A stretch of 7,471 bases of DNA from a bacterium (GTDB lineage Bacteria; UBP15; UBA6099; DSWB01), in NCBI GenBank assembly GCA_020061125.1, contig JAGUYV010000056.1, forward strand, positions 1 through 7,471, written 5' to 3'. Positions 1 through 5,612 of this stretch are shown one piece after another. Each line of letters opens with the position of its first letter. Positions within the stretch are counted from its first letter, which is position 1. The notes beneath the pieces were generated by a model, which saw nothing but the letters and a program-made list of their open reading frames with translations, made no database searches and was not told the origin of the DNA. A program made the position numbers and the translations under genes.

Positions 1-61
1 GCGGTTCATGAACAAAAAAATGCGCCGATAACGCAGCGAATCGTGCCTTATTGCGATTGCA

Positions 62-97
62 GGATTCGTCAAATCTTTCGCTTCTATTGACGAATCC
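62..97. other. 11-bp perfect inverted repeat just downstream of the protease gene
   Basis: GGATTCGTCAA at 62-72 is matched exactly by TTGACGAATCC at 87-97, with a 14-nt loop. It begins 7 nt past the stop codon of the minus-strand protease gene, so on that transcript it would form a 3' hairpin. No T-run follows on either strand, so it is not a standard intrinsic terminator. It may be a 3'-end stabiliser, a factor-assisted stop, or a relative of the ATTCGTG-rich array at 7148-7247, with which it shares the ATTCGT core. I see no gene in 1-104. Confidence 0.5.
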
Positions 98-104
98 GGA
101 TAAA

Positions 105-1226
105 TCAGCCCACGGACACGGGCATGGGCATGAAGCACAGGACCAGGATGGCGAATCCCAGAACCGCCAGGGCGATGTTGCGCGCGCGCAGCGGCGCGAT
201 GGCCCCCGCATGCTGCGGGTAGGGGAACCGCAGGAAAAACGCGGCAATGGCGGCCCACAGATACCAGCCCGAGTACTGCGTGGCAAGACCCAGGCCCACC
301 AGCGCGGCGATCATGCCATAGCTCAATATCCTGTGCCCGCGTGGACCCAGCATGGCCCGCGCAATGTGCCCGCCGTCAAGCTGCCCGATGGGCATCAGGT
401 TCAGCATGGTCACCAGCAGCCCAACCCACCCGGCGAACGCCAGGGGGTGTATGAATATCGTGGAATCGGACGGGATCCCCAGGAGCGTGTACGCGATGAA
501 TTTGAAAAGGAGCGGTTCGGCAAAGTAGAGGCCGCCCTGCATGGCGGCGGGATCCACGGCGCGCACATCGGAAAGCAGGATCCCGGCTACAAGGACGGGG
601 ATGGCCACGATGAATCCGCCCACGGGTCCGCTTATGCCCAGGTCCACAGCCGCGTTTTCATCGGGCAGCGGCGAACGCAGGCGGATGAATGCGCCCAGGG
701 TTCCGATGATCGTCGGCACGGGGATGAATTTCGGCGGGCTGGCCTCAACACCGTTGCGCATGGCCGCTATCTTGTGCGACATTTCGTGCGCGCCGAGAAT
801 CAGAAGCAACCCCGCGGAAAAGCTCGCGGCCTCCAGGGCGACCTGCCACCAGGGCCTTGCGCCATCTCCGGCCGCCATGAGATATCCGGCCAGCAGCGTG
901 GTGCAAATCGTGGCGATGAACAGCAGCCAGCTTGTGCGCAGTTCCTTTTTTTCATCCGCGGTGCGCCGTGCGCGGATGCGCACCAGAGTCACGATGATGC
1001 GCCCGCCCCACTGCTGCCGGTATGCGCTGTATCCCAGGGCGCGCGCCTGCTTTTTGACCTCGCGCCACGGCTCGCGCTGGGCCGACGCTTCAAACCTGAT
1101 GGCGCCCCCGCTCACATGCAGGGTTTTCACCGCAAAGCGCGAATAGATAAACTGGCGCACCTGCAGTATGGACAGCAGGTAGGCGTCCTCCGAAAGGCTG
1201 GTCTGCGGCGTGTATCCGGTCTCCAT
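105..1226 (-). CDS. Site-2 protease family (M50) membrane zinc metalloprotease
   Basis: The predicted 373-residue protein is an intramembrane zinc protease of the site-2 protease family, which cleaves membrane proteins within or next to their transmembrane segments. The HExxH zinc motif is HEMSH at residues 147-151, inside a hydrophobic helix. The third metal ligand lies in the NLMPIGQLDGGH block (276-287, Asp284). Between them, the FIPVP (167-171) and GTLGAFI (175-181) segments and the GPVGG turn (200-204) resemble the EGY1-like branch of the family. Residues 1-95 are a soluble basic N-terminal region. Hydrophobic segments lie near 100-117, 133-146, 203-218, 262-280, 304-332 and 350-366. The ATG at 1226 is the only sensible start: the open frame continues upstream but through the promoter region and antisense to the next gene. 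An AAGGAGG at 1254-1248 sits about 21 nt upstream, farther than usual. The gene stands alone and the substrate is unknown. Confidence 0.9.
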   Translation of the reverse strand: METGYTPQTSLSEDAYLLSILQVRQFIYSRFAVKTLHVSGGAIRFEASAQREPWREVKKQARALGYSAYRQQWGGRIIVTLVRIRARRTADEKKELRTSWLLFIATICTTLLAGYLMAAGDGARPWWQVALEAASFSAGLLLILGAHEMSHKIAAMRNGVEASPPKFIPVPTIIGTLGAFIRLRSPLPDENAAVDLGISGPVGGFIVAIPVLVAGILLSDVRAVDPAAMQGGLYFAEPLLFKFIAYTLLGIPSDSTIFIHPLAFAGWVGLLVTMLNLMPIGQLDGGHIARAMLGPRGHRILSYGMIAALVGLGLATQYSGWYLWAAIAAFFLRFPYPQHAGAIAPLRARNIALAVLGFAILVLCFMPMPVSVG

Positions 1227-1280
1227 GGCTGCGTTTGCGAATGCGCACCTCCTTATGCGGGCGCCGGAGCGCCCGTGTGT

Positions 1281-1304
1281 ATTATAAACCCGAATCAGGG
1301 ATTC
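1281..1304 (-). promoter_or_regulatory. Probable -10 box with dyad for the protease gene
   Basis: On the minus strand a perfect TATAAT (1286-1281) lies 54 nt upstream of the protease ATG. No convincing -35 box is found at 16-19 bp. The spacer holds a 5-3-5 dyad, GAATC-CCT-GATTC when read on the minus strand (1304-1292), which could be an operator replacing or covering the -35 region. The promoter role is inferred from the hexamer and its position between divergent genes. Confidence 0.5.
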
Positions 1305-1380
1305 CCCGGTTCCGGCCGTCAAGTTCCGCGGACCCGCGCATCCAATCGTTTCAAGCCCCCGGCGCCGGGACGCTTTTTTC

Positions 1381-1410
1381 TTGACACGCCCCGGCGCGCG
1401 CCCGTACAAT
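1381..1410 (+). promoter_or_regulatory. Sigma-70 promoter of the BKACE-thioesterase unit
   Basis: TTGACA at 1381-1386 is a perfect -35 box. It is followed after 18 bp by TACAAT (1405-1410), a five-of-six -10 box. Transcription would start near 1417, giving a leader of about 59 nt before the BKACE ATG. This is the strongest promoter match in the window. Confidence 0.75.
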
Positions 1411-1453
1411 GGAACCCAATCTGAATAGGCGCAGATTCCAGCAAACCATTTGC
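1411..1453 (+). promoter_or_regulatory. Two short hairpins in the BKACE leader
   Basis: At the predicted mRNA 5' end, AATCTG (1418-1423) pairs with CAGATT (1432-1437) around an 8-nt loop. Immediately after it, GCAAA-CCA-TTTGC (1441-1453) is a 5-3-5 dyad ending 7 nt before the Shine-Dalgarno site. The first could be a 5'-end stabilising hairpin and the second an operator or RNA hairpin. Both are short enough that chance is possible. Confidence 0.3.
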
Positions 1454-1475
1454 CAATCACAGGAGGAGACCCCGT

Positions 1476-2348
1476 ATGTCCAACCCGGAAAATAAAATTG
1501 TGATCACCGCCGCGCTCACAGGCGGCGCCACGCGCAAGGACCAGAACCCCAATGTCCCCTACACCAAAGAGGAATTCATCGAGGAAGCGGTCAAGTGCTA
1601 CGAAGCCGGCGCGTCCATCGTGCATATCCATGTGCGCGATCCCAAGACCGGGTTCGCCACCCCGGACATGGAGATCATCACCCCGGTCATCGAGGGCATC
1701 CGCGCCGCGTGCCCCATCAACATCAACTTGAGCACGGCCATCATGGCCGGCCTCAAGCCCGAGGACCGCATCCGCCCGGTCGTGGAACTCAAGCCCGAAT
1801 TCGCGTCCTTGAACACAGGCTCCATGAACTTCGCCCTGTTCGACTACAAGAGCAAGGATGTGTTCGTCGAGTTTCTTTTCGACAACACCTTCGCCACAAT
1901 CAAGAAATTCGCCAAGGCCATGCGCGAGGCCGGAACCAAGCCCGAACTCGAGGTCTACGACCTGGGGCACATGTACAATGTGAAGCTGCTGCAGATGAAG
2001 GGCATCATGGATGAGCCGCTGCACTTCAACTTCGTGTTCGGCGTGGCCGGCGGCATCCATTTCAAGGTGGACCACCTGGTGAGCTTCATCAACCTGCTGC
2101 CCGAGGGCGCAACCTGGCACACCTGCGGCGTTGGCCCGGCGCAGTTCCCCCTGGCCATGATGGCCGCTGCGCTCGGCGGACACATCCGCGTGGGCCTCGA
2201 AGACAACATTTACATCAAGGGCAAGGACCTGGCGCAAGGATCGTGGGAACAGGTGAAAAAGGCCGTGGTCATCGCCGAACAGGCCGAGCGCGCACCGGCC
2301 ACGCCAGAGGAAGCGCGCCAGATTCTGAACTGCCCCGCGCGCGCTTAA
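1476..2348 (+). CDS. BKACE family (DUF849) beta-keto acid cleavage enzyme
   Basis: The predicted 290-residue protein has the normal length for this TIM-barrel family. It catalyses the retro-Claisen-type reaction beta-keto acid + acetyl-CoA -> acetoacetate + shorter acyl-CoA. Zinc ligands are His50 and His52 in the HIHVRD motif and Glu242 in GGHIRVGLEDN (234-244). Arg238 and Asp243 match the family's active-site Arg/Asp, and PELEVYD (156-162) carries the catalytic-region glutamates. In the lysine-fermentation member, 3-keto-5-aminohexanoate cleavage enzyme, the glutamate after ITGA is said to contact the substrate amine; here the aligned segment LTGGATRKD has Ala18 at about that point. A different, probably non-amino beta-keto acid is therefore likely, and I do not assign kce. 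AGGAGG (1461-1466) lies 9 nt before the ATG. A hotdog thioesterase follows 74 nt downstream on the same strand, probably in one operon. The family is certain; the substrate is not known. Confidence 0.92.
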   Translation: MSNPENKIVITAALTGGATRKDQNPNVPYTKEEFIEEAVKCYEAGASIVHIHVRDPKTGFATPDMEIITPVIEGIRAACPININLSTAIMAGLKPEDRIRPVVELKPEFASLNTGSMNFALFDYKSKDVFVEFLFDNTFATIKKFAKAMREAGTKPELEVYDLGHMYNVKLLQMKGIMDEPLHFNFVFGVAGGIHFKVDHLVSFINLLPEGATWHTCGVGPAQFPLAMMAAALGGHIRVGLEDNIYIKGKDLAQGSWEQVKKAVVIAEQAERAPATPEEARQILNCPARA

Positions 2349-2365
2349 TTGCCCGCGCGCCGGGT

Positions 2366-2389
2366 CCGCGCCGCAGCGCGGCTTATACT
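2366..2389 (+). promoter_or_regulatory. GC hairpin and -10-like box between BKACE and thioesterase genes
   Basis: CCGCGC (2366-2371) and GCGCGG (2376-2381) form a perfect 6-bp stem with a CGCA tetraloop. It is followed directly by CTTATACTATT, which contains TATACT (2384-2389). The stem plus a weakly T-rich tail could act as a partial terminator that lowers thioesterase expression. Alternatively the TATACT could be an internal -10 box, but no -35 box is visible upstream. Both readings are tentative. Confidence 0.3.
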
Positions 2390-2422
2390 ATTGACGCTCG
2401 CAGCCTTGTCCAAGGAGGCGCC

Positions 2423-2884
2423 ATGAAAGGTTCCGGACACGATCCCGCACGCCTGTCCCGCAATGTCGAGGATTACAAGTTCTTTTTGAGCGTGCGCGTT
2501 CATTACGCAGACACGGACGCGCAGCAGGTGGTGTACTATGGCGCTTATTCCAATTTCTACGAAGCCGCGCGCCAGGAATACTGGCGGCGCATGGGCATCA
2601 AGCTCCAGGAAGTGCATCAGCGCGGCAATTATCTGTCTATCGTGGAATTCGTGAACCGGTACTACGCCCCCGCGTTTTACGACGATCTGCTGGATGTATA
2701 TGTCCGAACTTCCGAAATCCGGCCCCGGAGTTTTGACCTGGATTATCTCGTTGTGCGCCGCCGGGACAGCGAGGCCGTGGCCGCCGCGCGCACTGTGTTC
2801 GTGTTCGTGAACCACGACGACTGGAAGGCCGTGCCCATCCCGGACTGGTTCCGCACCGCCGTGGAGCAATTCGAGGCCCGGTAA
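2423..2884 (+). CDS. Hotdog-fold acyl-CoA thioesterase (YbgC/4-hydroxybenzoyl-CoA type)
   Basis: The predicted 153-residue cytosolic protein has the length of a single hotdog domain that hydrolyses acyl-CoA to free acid and CoA. The signature YADTDAQQVVYYGAYSNFYEAARQE (28-52) matches the class with catalytic aspartate, here Asp32, followed by the long central helix. In most relatives the residues after the Asp include a glycine, as in DxxG(V/I)VYY; here they are Gln34-Gln35. The C-terminal part (69-145) holds the expected beta-sheet, with the pattern VNRYYAPAFYDDLLDVYVRTSEIRPRS beginning at Val70. AAGGAGG at 2412-2418 stands only 4 nt before the ATG at 2423; the frame is open upstream but lacks another ribosome site. 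Position behind the BKACE gene suggests it hydrolyses the acyl-CoA made there, as the thioesterase beside dehydrocarnitine cleavage enzyme does in carnitine catabolism. The substrate is inferred only. Confidence 0.88.
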   Translation: MKGSGHDPARLSRNVEDYKFFLSVRVHYADTDAQQVVYYGAYSNFYEAARQEYWRRMGIKLQEVHQRGNYLSIVEFVNRYYAPAFYDDLLDVYVRTSEIRPRSFDLDYLVVRRRDSEAVAAARTVFVFVNHDDWKAVPIPDWFRTAVEQFEAR

Positions 2885-2953
2885 ATCCGGCGTCATAACG
2901 AGAAATTCACGAGCGCGCGGCTGATGCGCGGAGCAACAATCACGGAAACGCCG

Positions 2954-3005
2954 CCGGCCCTTTGCCTGTGATCATGCACTCACAGGCAAAGGGCCGGTTT
3001 TATTT
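2954..3005 (+). terminator. Intrinsic terminator of the BKACE-thioesterase unit
   Basis: An 18-bp stem without mismatches joins 2954-2971 to 2980-2997 (left arm begins CCGGCCCTTTGCC) around the 8-nt loop TCATGCAC. It is followed by TTTTATTT (2998-3005). The T-run lies on the plus side only, so it ends transcription from the thioesterase gene 70 nt upstream. In the opposite direction the hairpin is followed by GC-rich sequence and would be less effective for the converging MazG gene. Confidence 0.92.
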
Positions 3006-3048
3006 GACAACGATCCGCCGTGTTCGCGCTGTTTGCGAAACCGCTTTC

Positions 3049-3330
3049 TTATTTGCACGAGCAGGGCGTTGACCCGCACTTGGGGCAGCCTCGCGCATAT
3101 TTCGCCGCCGCCTCTTCCATGTCCACGCCCATGATGCTCGCCAGACTCACCAGCCACGCCAGCACATCGCCGAACTCTTCGCGCAGGTTGTCCCGGTCCG
3201 TGCCGCGCATGGCCCGCGCCAGTTCTCCCACCTCTTCGATGAACCACCGGAAGGTGCCCTCGGCGCCCCGCGCGCTGTCCCGCTCGAAATAGATGTCCTT
3301 AATCAGTCGCTGAAACTCGTTGATCCCCAT
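3049..3330 (-). CDS. MazG-type nucleotide pyrophosphohydrolase with C-terminal Cys cluster
   Basis: The predicted 93-residue single-domain all-alpha protein would hydrolyse nucleoside triphosphates to the monophosphate and pyrophosphate, as MazG and dUTPase-like house-cleaning enzymes do. The magnesium-binding pattern is visible as EEVGE (32-36) followed by EEFGD (51-55), i.e. EExxE...ExxD, each in a predicted helix. The protein ends in CPKCGSTPCSCK, with Cys82, Cys85, Cys90 and Cys92 forming a possible zinc site outside the minimal catalytic core. The ATG at 3330 is preceded by purine-rich GAGAGGCGGCAGGGA; the Shine-Dalgarno is loose. A TAGAAT/TGGACC promoter lies just upstream. The gene diverges from the ceramidase-like gene and converges on the thioesterase gene. 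It is probably housekeeping and the preferred nucleotide is unknown. Family assignment is firm. Confidence 0.88.
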   Translation of the reverse strand: MGINEFQRLIKDIYFERDSARGAEGTFRWFIEEVGELARAMRGTDRDNLREEFGDVLAWLVSLASIMGVDMEEAAAKYARGCPKCGSTPCSCK

Positions 3331-3353
3331 TCCCTGCCGCCTCTCATGCGGGT

Positions 3354-3382
3354 ATTCTATACGCCGCGCGTGGCGCGGTCCA
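3354..3382 (-). promoter_or_regulatory. Candidate sigma-70 promoter of the MazG gene
   Basis: On the minus strand, TGGACC (3382-3377) and TAGAAT (3359-3354) are separated by 17 bp. They match the consensus at four and five of six positions. The start point would be near 3347, leaving a short leader before the ATG at 3330. It lies back to back with the plus-strand promoter at 3392-3421. Confidence 0.5.
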
Positions 3383-3391
3383 CCCGCGGCT

Positions 3392-3421
3392 TTGATGCGT
3401 ACGCCCGCTCTGGCTTATAAT
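3392..3421 (+). promoter_or_regulatory. Sigma-70 promoter of the ceramidase-like gene
   Basis: TTGATG (3392-3397) and a perfect TATAAT (3416-3421) are separated by 18 bp. The predicted start near 3428 gives a leader of about 35 nt before the ATG at 3464. Confidence 0.65.
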
Positions 3422-3463
3422 GGTACTGTGTTTTGCTGAAACCACTCTGCGGGGGTCTTGTCC

Positions 3464-4870
3464 ATGAAAGCCTGTCCGGGAATAAAAATCGCGATTCTGC
3501 TGGCCGTGGCGTTCGTCATCATTGCCGGCGCGGCGCCCGCGCGCGCGCAACTTACAGCGGGCGCGGCCAGGGTTGAAATCACGCCCGAGAAACCGTGCTT
3601 CCTGGGCGGCTATTACATGCTCACCGAACGCTCGGTCGGCGTTCACGATCCCCTGCACACGCGCGCCCTGGTTCTTGACAACGGCAAAACCCGCGTGGCG
3701 CTCGTCACCTTCGATGTGGTCATCATGGGCGGCGTCATGGCCCAGGAACTCAAGGAGCTGATCAATAAGGAAACCGGCATTCCCATTGAGAACATCAATG
3801 TGCAGGCCACGCACACGCACTCCGGCCCCGAGGGCTATTACCAGGAGTTCGGCAAGTATCCCAAGGAATACGACCCGGACATGAAGAACATGATGCAGTC
3901 CCGCGCGCTCCAGGCCGTGACCCAGGCCATCGCGCGCATGCAGCCCGCATCGTTCGGCTTCGCGCAGTTCCCGCTCGAAAACCAGAACGGCAACCGGCAC
4001 GACCCGGACGGACCCGTGGACCGCACGGCCATCGCCGCCGTGCTCAAGGACAAGGACGGCAAGCCCTTTGCCGGATTTCTCAACTTCGCCGCGCACCCCA
4101 CCGTGGTGCCTGCTGGTTCATATTTGATCAGCGCCGAGTGGCCCGGCATGTTCGCCTCGCTCATGGAGCAGCGGCTGGGCGGCGAAACCGCGTTCCTGTA
4201 TCTACAGGGCGCCGCGGGCAACCTGGGGACCGGCGCGACCGGAACCCGCATTGTGGACGGCCAGACCGTACAGCTCGACGACTGGCAGAAAGCCGAATAC
4301 AAGGCCGAGCTTCTGGCGGACGCGGTGTTTGCCAAACTGCCGGAGATTCAGACGGCGGCGGACATCCCCCTGGCTGGCGCGCGCAGGGATTTCGAGTTCC
4401 GAGTGCGCTCCCGCAAGTATTTCCGCAGCTTCGAGCAATCCCTTCCCGAGCTCAAGAAATCCATCCAGGACGACCCCGGCGCCAGCGACGCCATCAAGGA
4501 GCGGCGCATCGGGTGGCTCAACGACCGCTACGGCACCGAAAAATTCATGTCCATGCTCATCCCCACCATGAAACGGGTCAAAGATGGCAAGACCGCCACC
4601 ACGGTGCAGGCCCTGCGCATCGGGGACCTGGCCCTGCTCGCGTTCCCCGGCGAGGCCATCACCGAATTGAGCATCCAGTTGCGCAGGGATCTCGCGCCCC
4701 GATCCGTGGCCGTGCTGGGCTATTCCAACGACCACCTCGGATACATCACCACGCGCGAGATTTTCAATCAGGGCGGCTACGAGGCCGGCATGGGCCTGTG
4801 CTTTCCGGACGCCACCGAGGAAATGGCCGCCGCCCTGCTGGACATGGCCGCCGGGCTGTTCGCGAATTGA
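3464..4870 (+). CDS. Exported neutral-ceramidase-like (PF04734-type) hydrolase, catalytic Ser absent
   Basis: The predicted protein has 468 residues. Residues 1-28 are a signal peptide: Lys2 and Lys8, a hydrophobic core at 9-24, and cleavage after APARA (24-28). The mature part matches the N-terminal domain of neutral/alkaline ceramidases, zinc amidases that split ceramide into sphingosine and fatty acid. Zinc-site residues are retained: His117 and His119 in ATHTHSGP, His211 in AAHPT, Glu397 in FPGE, and Tyr427 or Tyr439 in GYITTREIFNQGGYE. The family nucleophile sits in a GNLSPN-like loop; here it reads GNLGTG (252-257), with Gly255 in place of Ser. The C-terminal Ig-like domain of true ceramidases (usually 640 or more residues in all) is missing. 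It may be a lipid or glycan hydrolase of another specificity. ATG 3464 is preceded by GGGGG at 3451-3455; a TTG at 3458 is less likely. It is apparently monocistronic. Confidence 0.85.
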   Translation: MKACPGIKIAILLAVAFVIIAGAAPARAQLTAGAARVEITPEKPCFLGGYYMLTERSVGVHDPLHTRALVLDNGKTRVALVTFDVVIMGGVMAQELKELINKETGIPIENINVQATHTHSGPEGYYQEFGKYPKEYDPDMKNMMQSRALQAVTQAIARMQPASFGFAQFPLENQNGNRHDPDGPVDRTAIAAVLKDKDGKPFAGFLNFAAHPTVVPAGSYLISAEWPGMFASLMEQRLGGETAFLYLQGAAGNLGTGATGTRIVDGQTVQLDDWQKAEYKAELLADAVFAKLPEIQTAADIPLAGARRDFEFRVRSRKYFRSFEQSLPELKKSIQDDPGASDAIKERRIGWLNDRYGTEKFMSMLIPTMKRVKDGKTATTVQALRIGDLALLAFPGEAITELSIQLRRDLAPRSVAVLGYSNDHLGYITTREIFNQGGYEAGMGLCFPDATEEMAAALLDMAAGLFAN

Positions 4871-4896
4871 TCGCGGGCGTGATCTCTGATCCGCCG

Positions 4897-4923
4897 CCAT
4901 GTTATAATGGATATGGGACATGG
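4897..4923 (+). promoter_or_regulatory. Toxin-antitoxin promoter with overlapping operator dyad
   Basis: An extended -10 box, TG-T-TATAAT, occupies 4900-4908, with no convincing -35 box. It is enclosed by the inverted repeat CCATGT (4897-4902) and ACATGG (4918-4923), centred on 4910 over the probable start point. Such a dyad is what an autorepressing antitoxin complex would bind. The second arm abuts the GGAGG ribosome site (4922-4926), so binding or RNA folding could also affect translation. The operator role is an inference. Confidence 0.5.
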
Positions 4924-4934
4924 AGGACTTCGCC

Positions 4935-5132
4935 ATGAAAGCAATGAATTTGAGCAAAGACGAACTGCGGGCGCTCATCAGCGAAGTTGTTGAAGAGAAG
5001 CTGCGTGAGTTTTTCGATCCCGATCATGGGCTGGAGCTTAGCGAAGACTTCAAGGCCGCGCTGTCAGCCTCCATGGAATCAGAGGAACGGGTTTCCTTTG
5101 ATGAAGTGAAAAAACGCCTTGGGCTATCATGA
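4935..5132 (+). CDS. Putative type II antitoxin (small, acidic)
   Basis: The predicted 65-residue protein contains LSKDELRALISEVVEEKLREFF (6-27), a charged helix, then DPDHGLELSEDFKAALSASM and a short C-terminal helix, FDEVKKRLGLS (55-65). This layout resembles antitoxins found directly before RelE/ParE toxins; I do not recognise a named DNA-binding fold. It would neutralise the adjacent toxin and repress their shared promoter. GGAGG at 4922-4926 lies 8 nt before the ATG at 4935, which favours that start over the ATG at 4920 that overlaps the ribosome site. Its stop codon is 4 nt before the toxin ATG, indicating coupled translation. It contains one of only two CTNAG motifs of the window (5037-5041). 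The identification rests mostly on its partner. Confidence 0.7.
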   Translation: MKAMNLSKDELRALISEVVEEKLREFFDPDHGLELSEDFKAALSASMESEERVSFDEVKKRLGLS

Positions 5133-5136
5133 CTCC

Positions 5137-5400
5137 ATGCGCTACACAATAGAATTGACCCCCTTTGCTGAAAAAGAATTTGCCTCGTTGGACAAAATTG
5201 CCGCGCAGCATATCGCGCACAGAATTGATTGGCTTGCTCAAAATGCAGAAACCGTGATTCATACCCCGCTAAAAGGTCAATTCAAAGGAATGTACAGACT
5301 AAGGTCTGGGGATTGGAGAGCCATTTATTCAATTGACCATCAGGCGTATCTGATCACAATTTTTTCCATTCGTCACCGAAGCCAGGTTTACAAATTTTGA
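5137..5400 (+). CDS. RelE/ParE superfamily toxin
   Basis: The predicted 87-residue protein shows the superfamily layout: a first strand (MRYTIELTP), two helices (12-36), then the sheet GMYRLRSGDWRAIYSID (51-67) and LITIFSIRHRSQVYKF (72-87). Arg54, Arg56, Arg61, the RHR at 79-81 and Tyr85 are the basic and aromatic residues typical of the active face. RelE members cut mRNA in the ribosome while ParE members poison gyrase; the sequence does not decide between them, although the Arg81/Tyr85 pattern is RelE-like. The ATG at 5137 follows the antitoxin stop by 4 nt without its own clear ribosome site. The gene is about 43% GC (113 of 264 bases), well below its neighbours, and contains CTAAG (5299-5303). 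Both point to recent acquisition. Confidence 0.88.
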   Translation: MRYTIELTPFAEKEFASLDKIAAQHIAHRIDWLAQNAETVIHTPLKGQFKGMYRLRSGDWRAIYSIDHQAYLITIFSIRHRSQVYKF

Positions 5401-5416
5401 CCTGCCCAATTACATA

Positions 5417-5447
5417 TTGATCCCGCGCCCGCGCGTTGTGCTATAAT
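5417..5447 (+). promoter_or_regulatory. Extended -10 promoter of the acyl-CoA synthetase gene
   Basis: TTGATC (5417-5422) and TATAAT (5442-5447) are 19 bp apart, and the -10 box carries a perfect TGn extension (5439-5441). The start would be near 5454, 17 nt after the toxin stop codon is cleared by the -35 box, so the synthetase is transcribed independently of the toxin pair. Confidence 0.65.
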
Positions 5448-5454
5448 ACCCGAC

Positions 5455-5612
5455 ATGATATTTTCCGTGGGCAGTTGCGGGAAGCCAGCCAATGGGCGGG
5501 CCGGGCGCAATGTTTCGGACGCGCCCCGCCTTTGAACACGCGTTCCCCCCTGCCCGGCCAGCGCCCGAACCGCTTCCGCGGCGCAAGCGCATCACTCCGG
5601 AGGACCCCCGCC
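5455..5612 (+). other. Long structured leader of the acyl-CoA synthetase mRNA
   Basis: About 158 nt separate the predicted start from the synthetase ATG. A GC stem is visible: 5503-5508 pairs with 5521-5526 (6 bp, 12-nt loop), and it is extended below a 4-nt bulge by 5495-5498 with 5527-5530. I do not recognise a known riboswitch class. The region also contains a 26-codon open frame starting with ATG at 5455, exactly at the predicted transcript end, with no ribosome site. Confidence 0.35.

Noticed and set aside
1317-1322. TTGACG on the minus strand as -35 box for the protease promoter
   Set aside because: It is 30 bp from the TATAAT, far outside the normal spacing.
51-1424. 457-codon open frame on the plus strand
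   Set aside because: It is antisense to the protease gene, low in complexity and rich in Arg, Gly and Gln. The minus strand shows HExxH and LDGG motifs, so this is a GC-driven shadow.
1227-2237. Upstream extension of the protease reading frame to 2237 on the minus strand
   Set aside because: It would run antisense through the BKACE gene and both promoters. The family domain starts near the ATG at 1226.
1476-2348. Gene symbol kce for the BKACE protein
   Set aside because: The family covers many substrates, and the residue linked to the amino substrate appears changed.
3004-3009. TTGACA after the terminator as a promoter -35 box
   Set aside because: No -10 box lies at a usable distance, and no plus-strand gene follows until 3464.
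4138-4978. Long open frames on both strands over the 3' half of the ceramidase-like gene
   Set aside because: They show no recognisable motif and biased composition, and the ceramidase-like frame carries the conserved PGE and GYITT blocks.
5455-5535. 26-codon open frame beginning at the predicted transcript start of the synthetase
   Set aside because: It has no ribosome site and no recognised peptide. It is kept only as a note in the leader entry.
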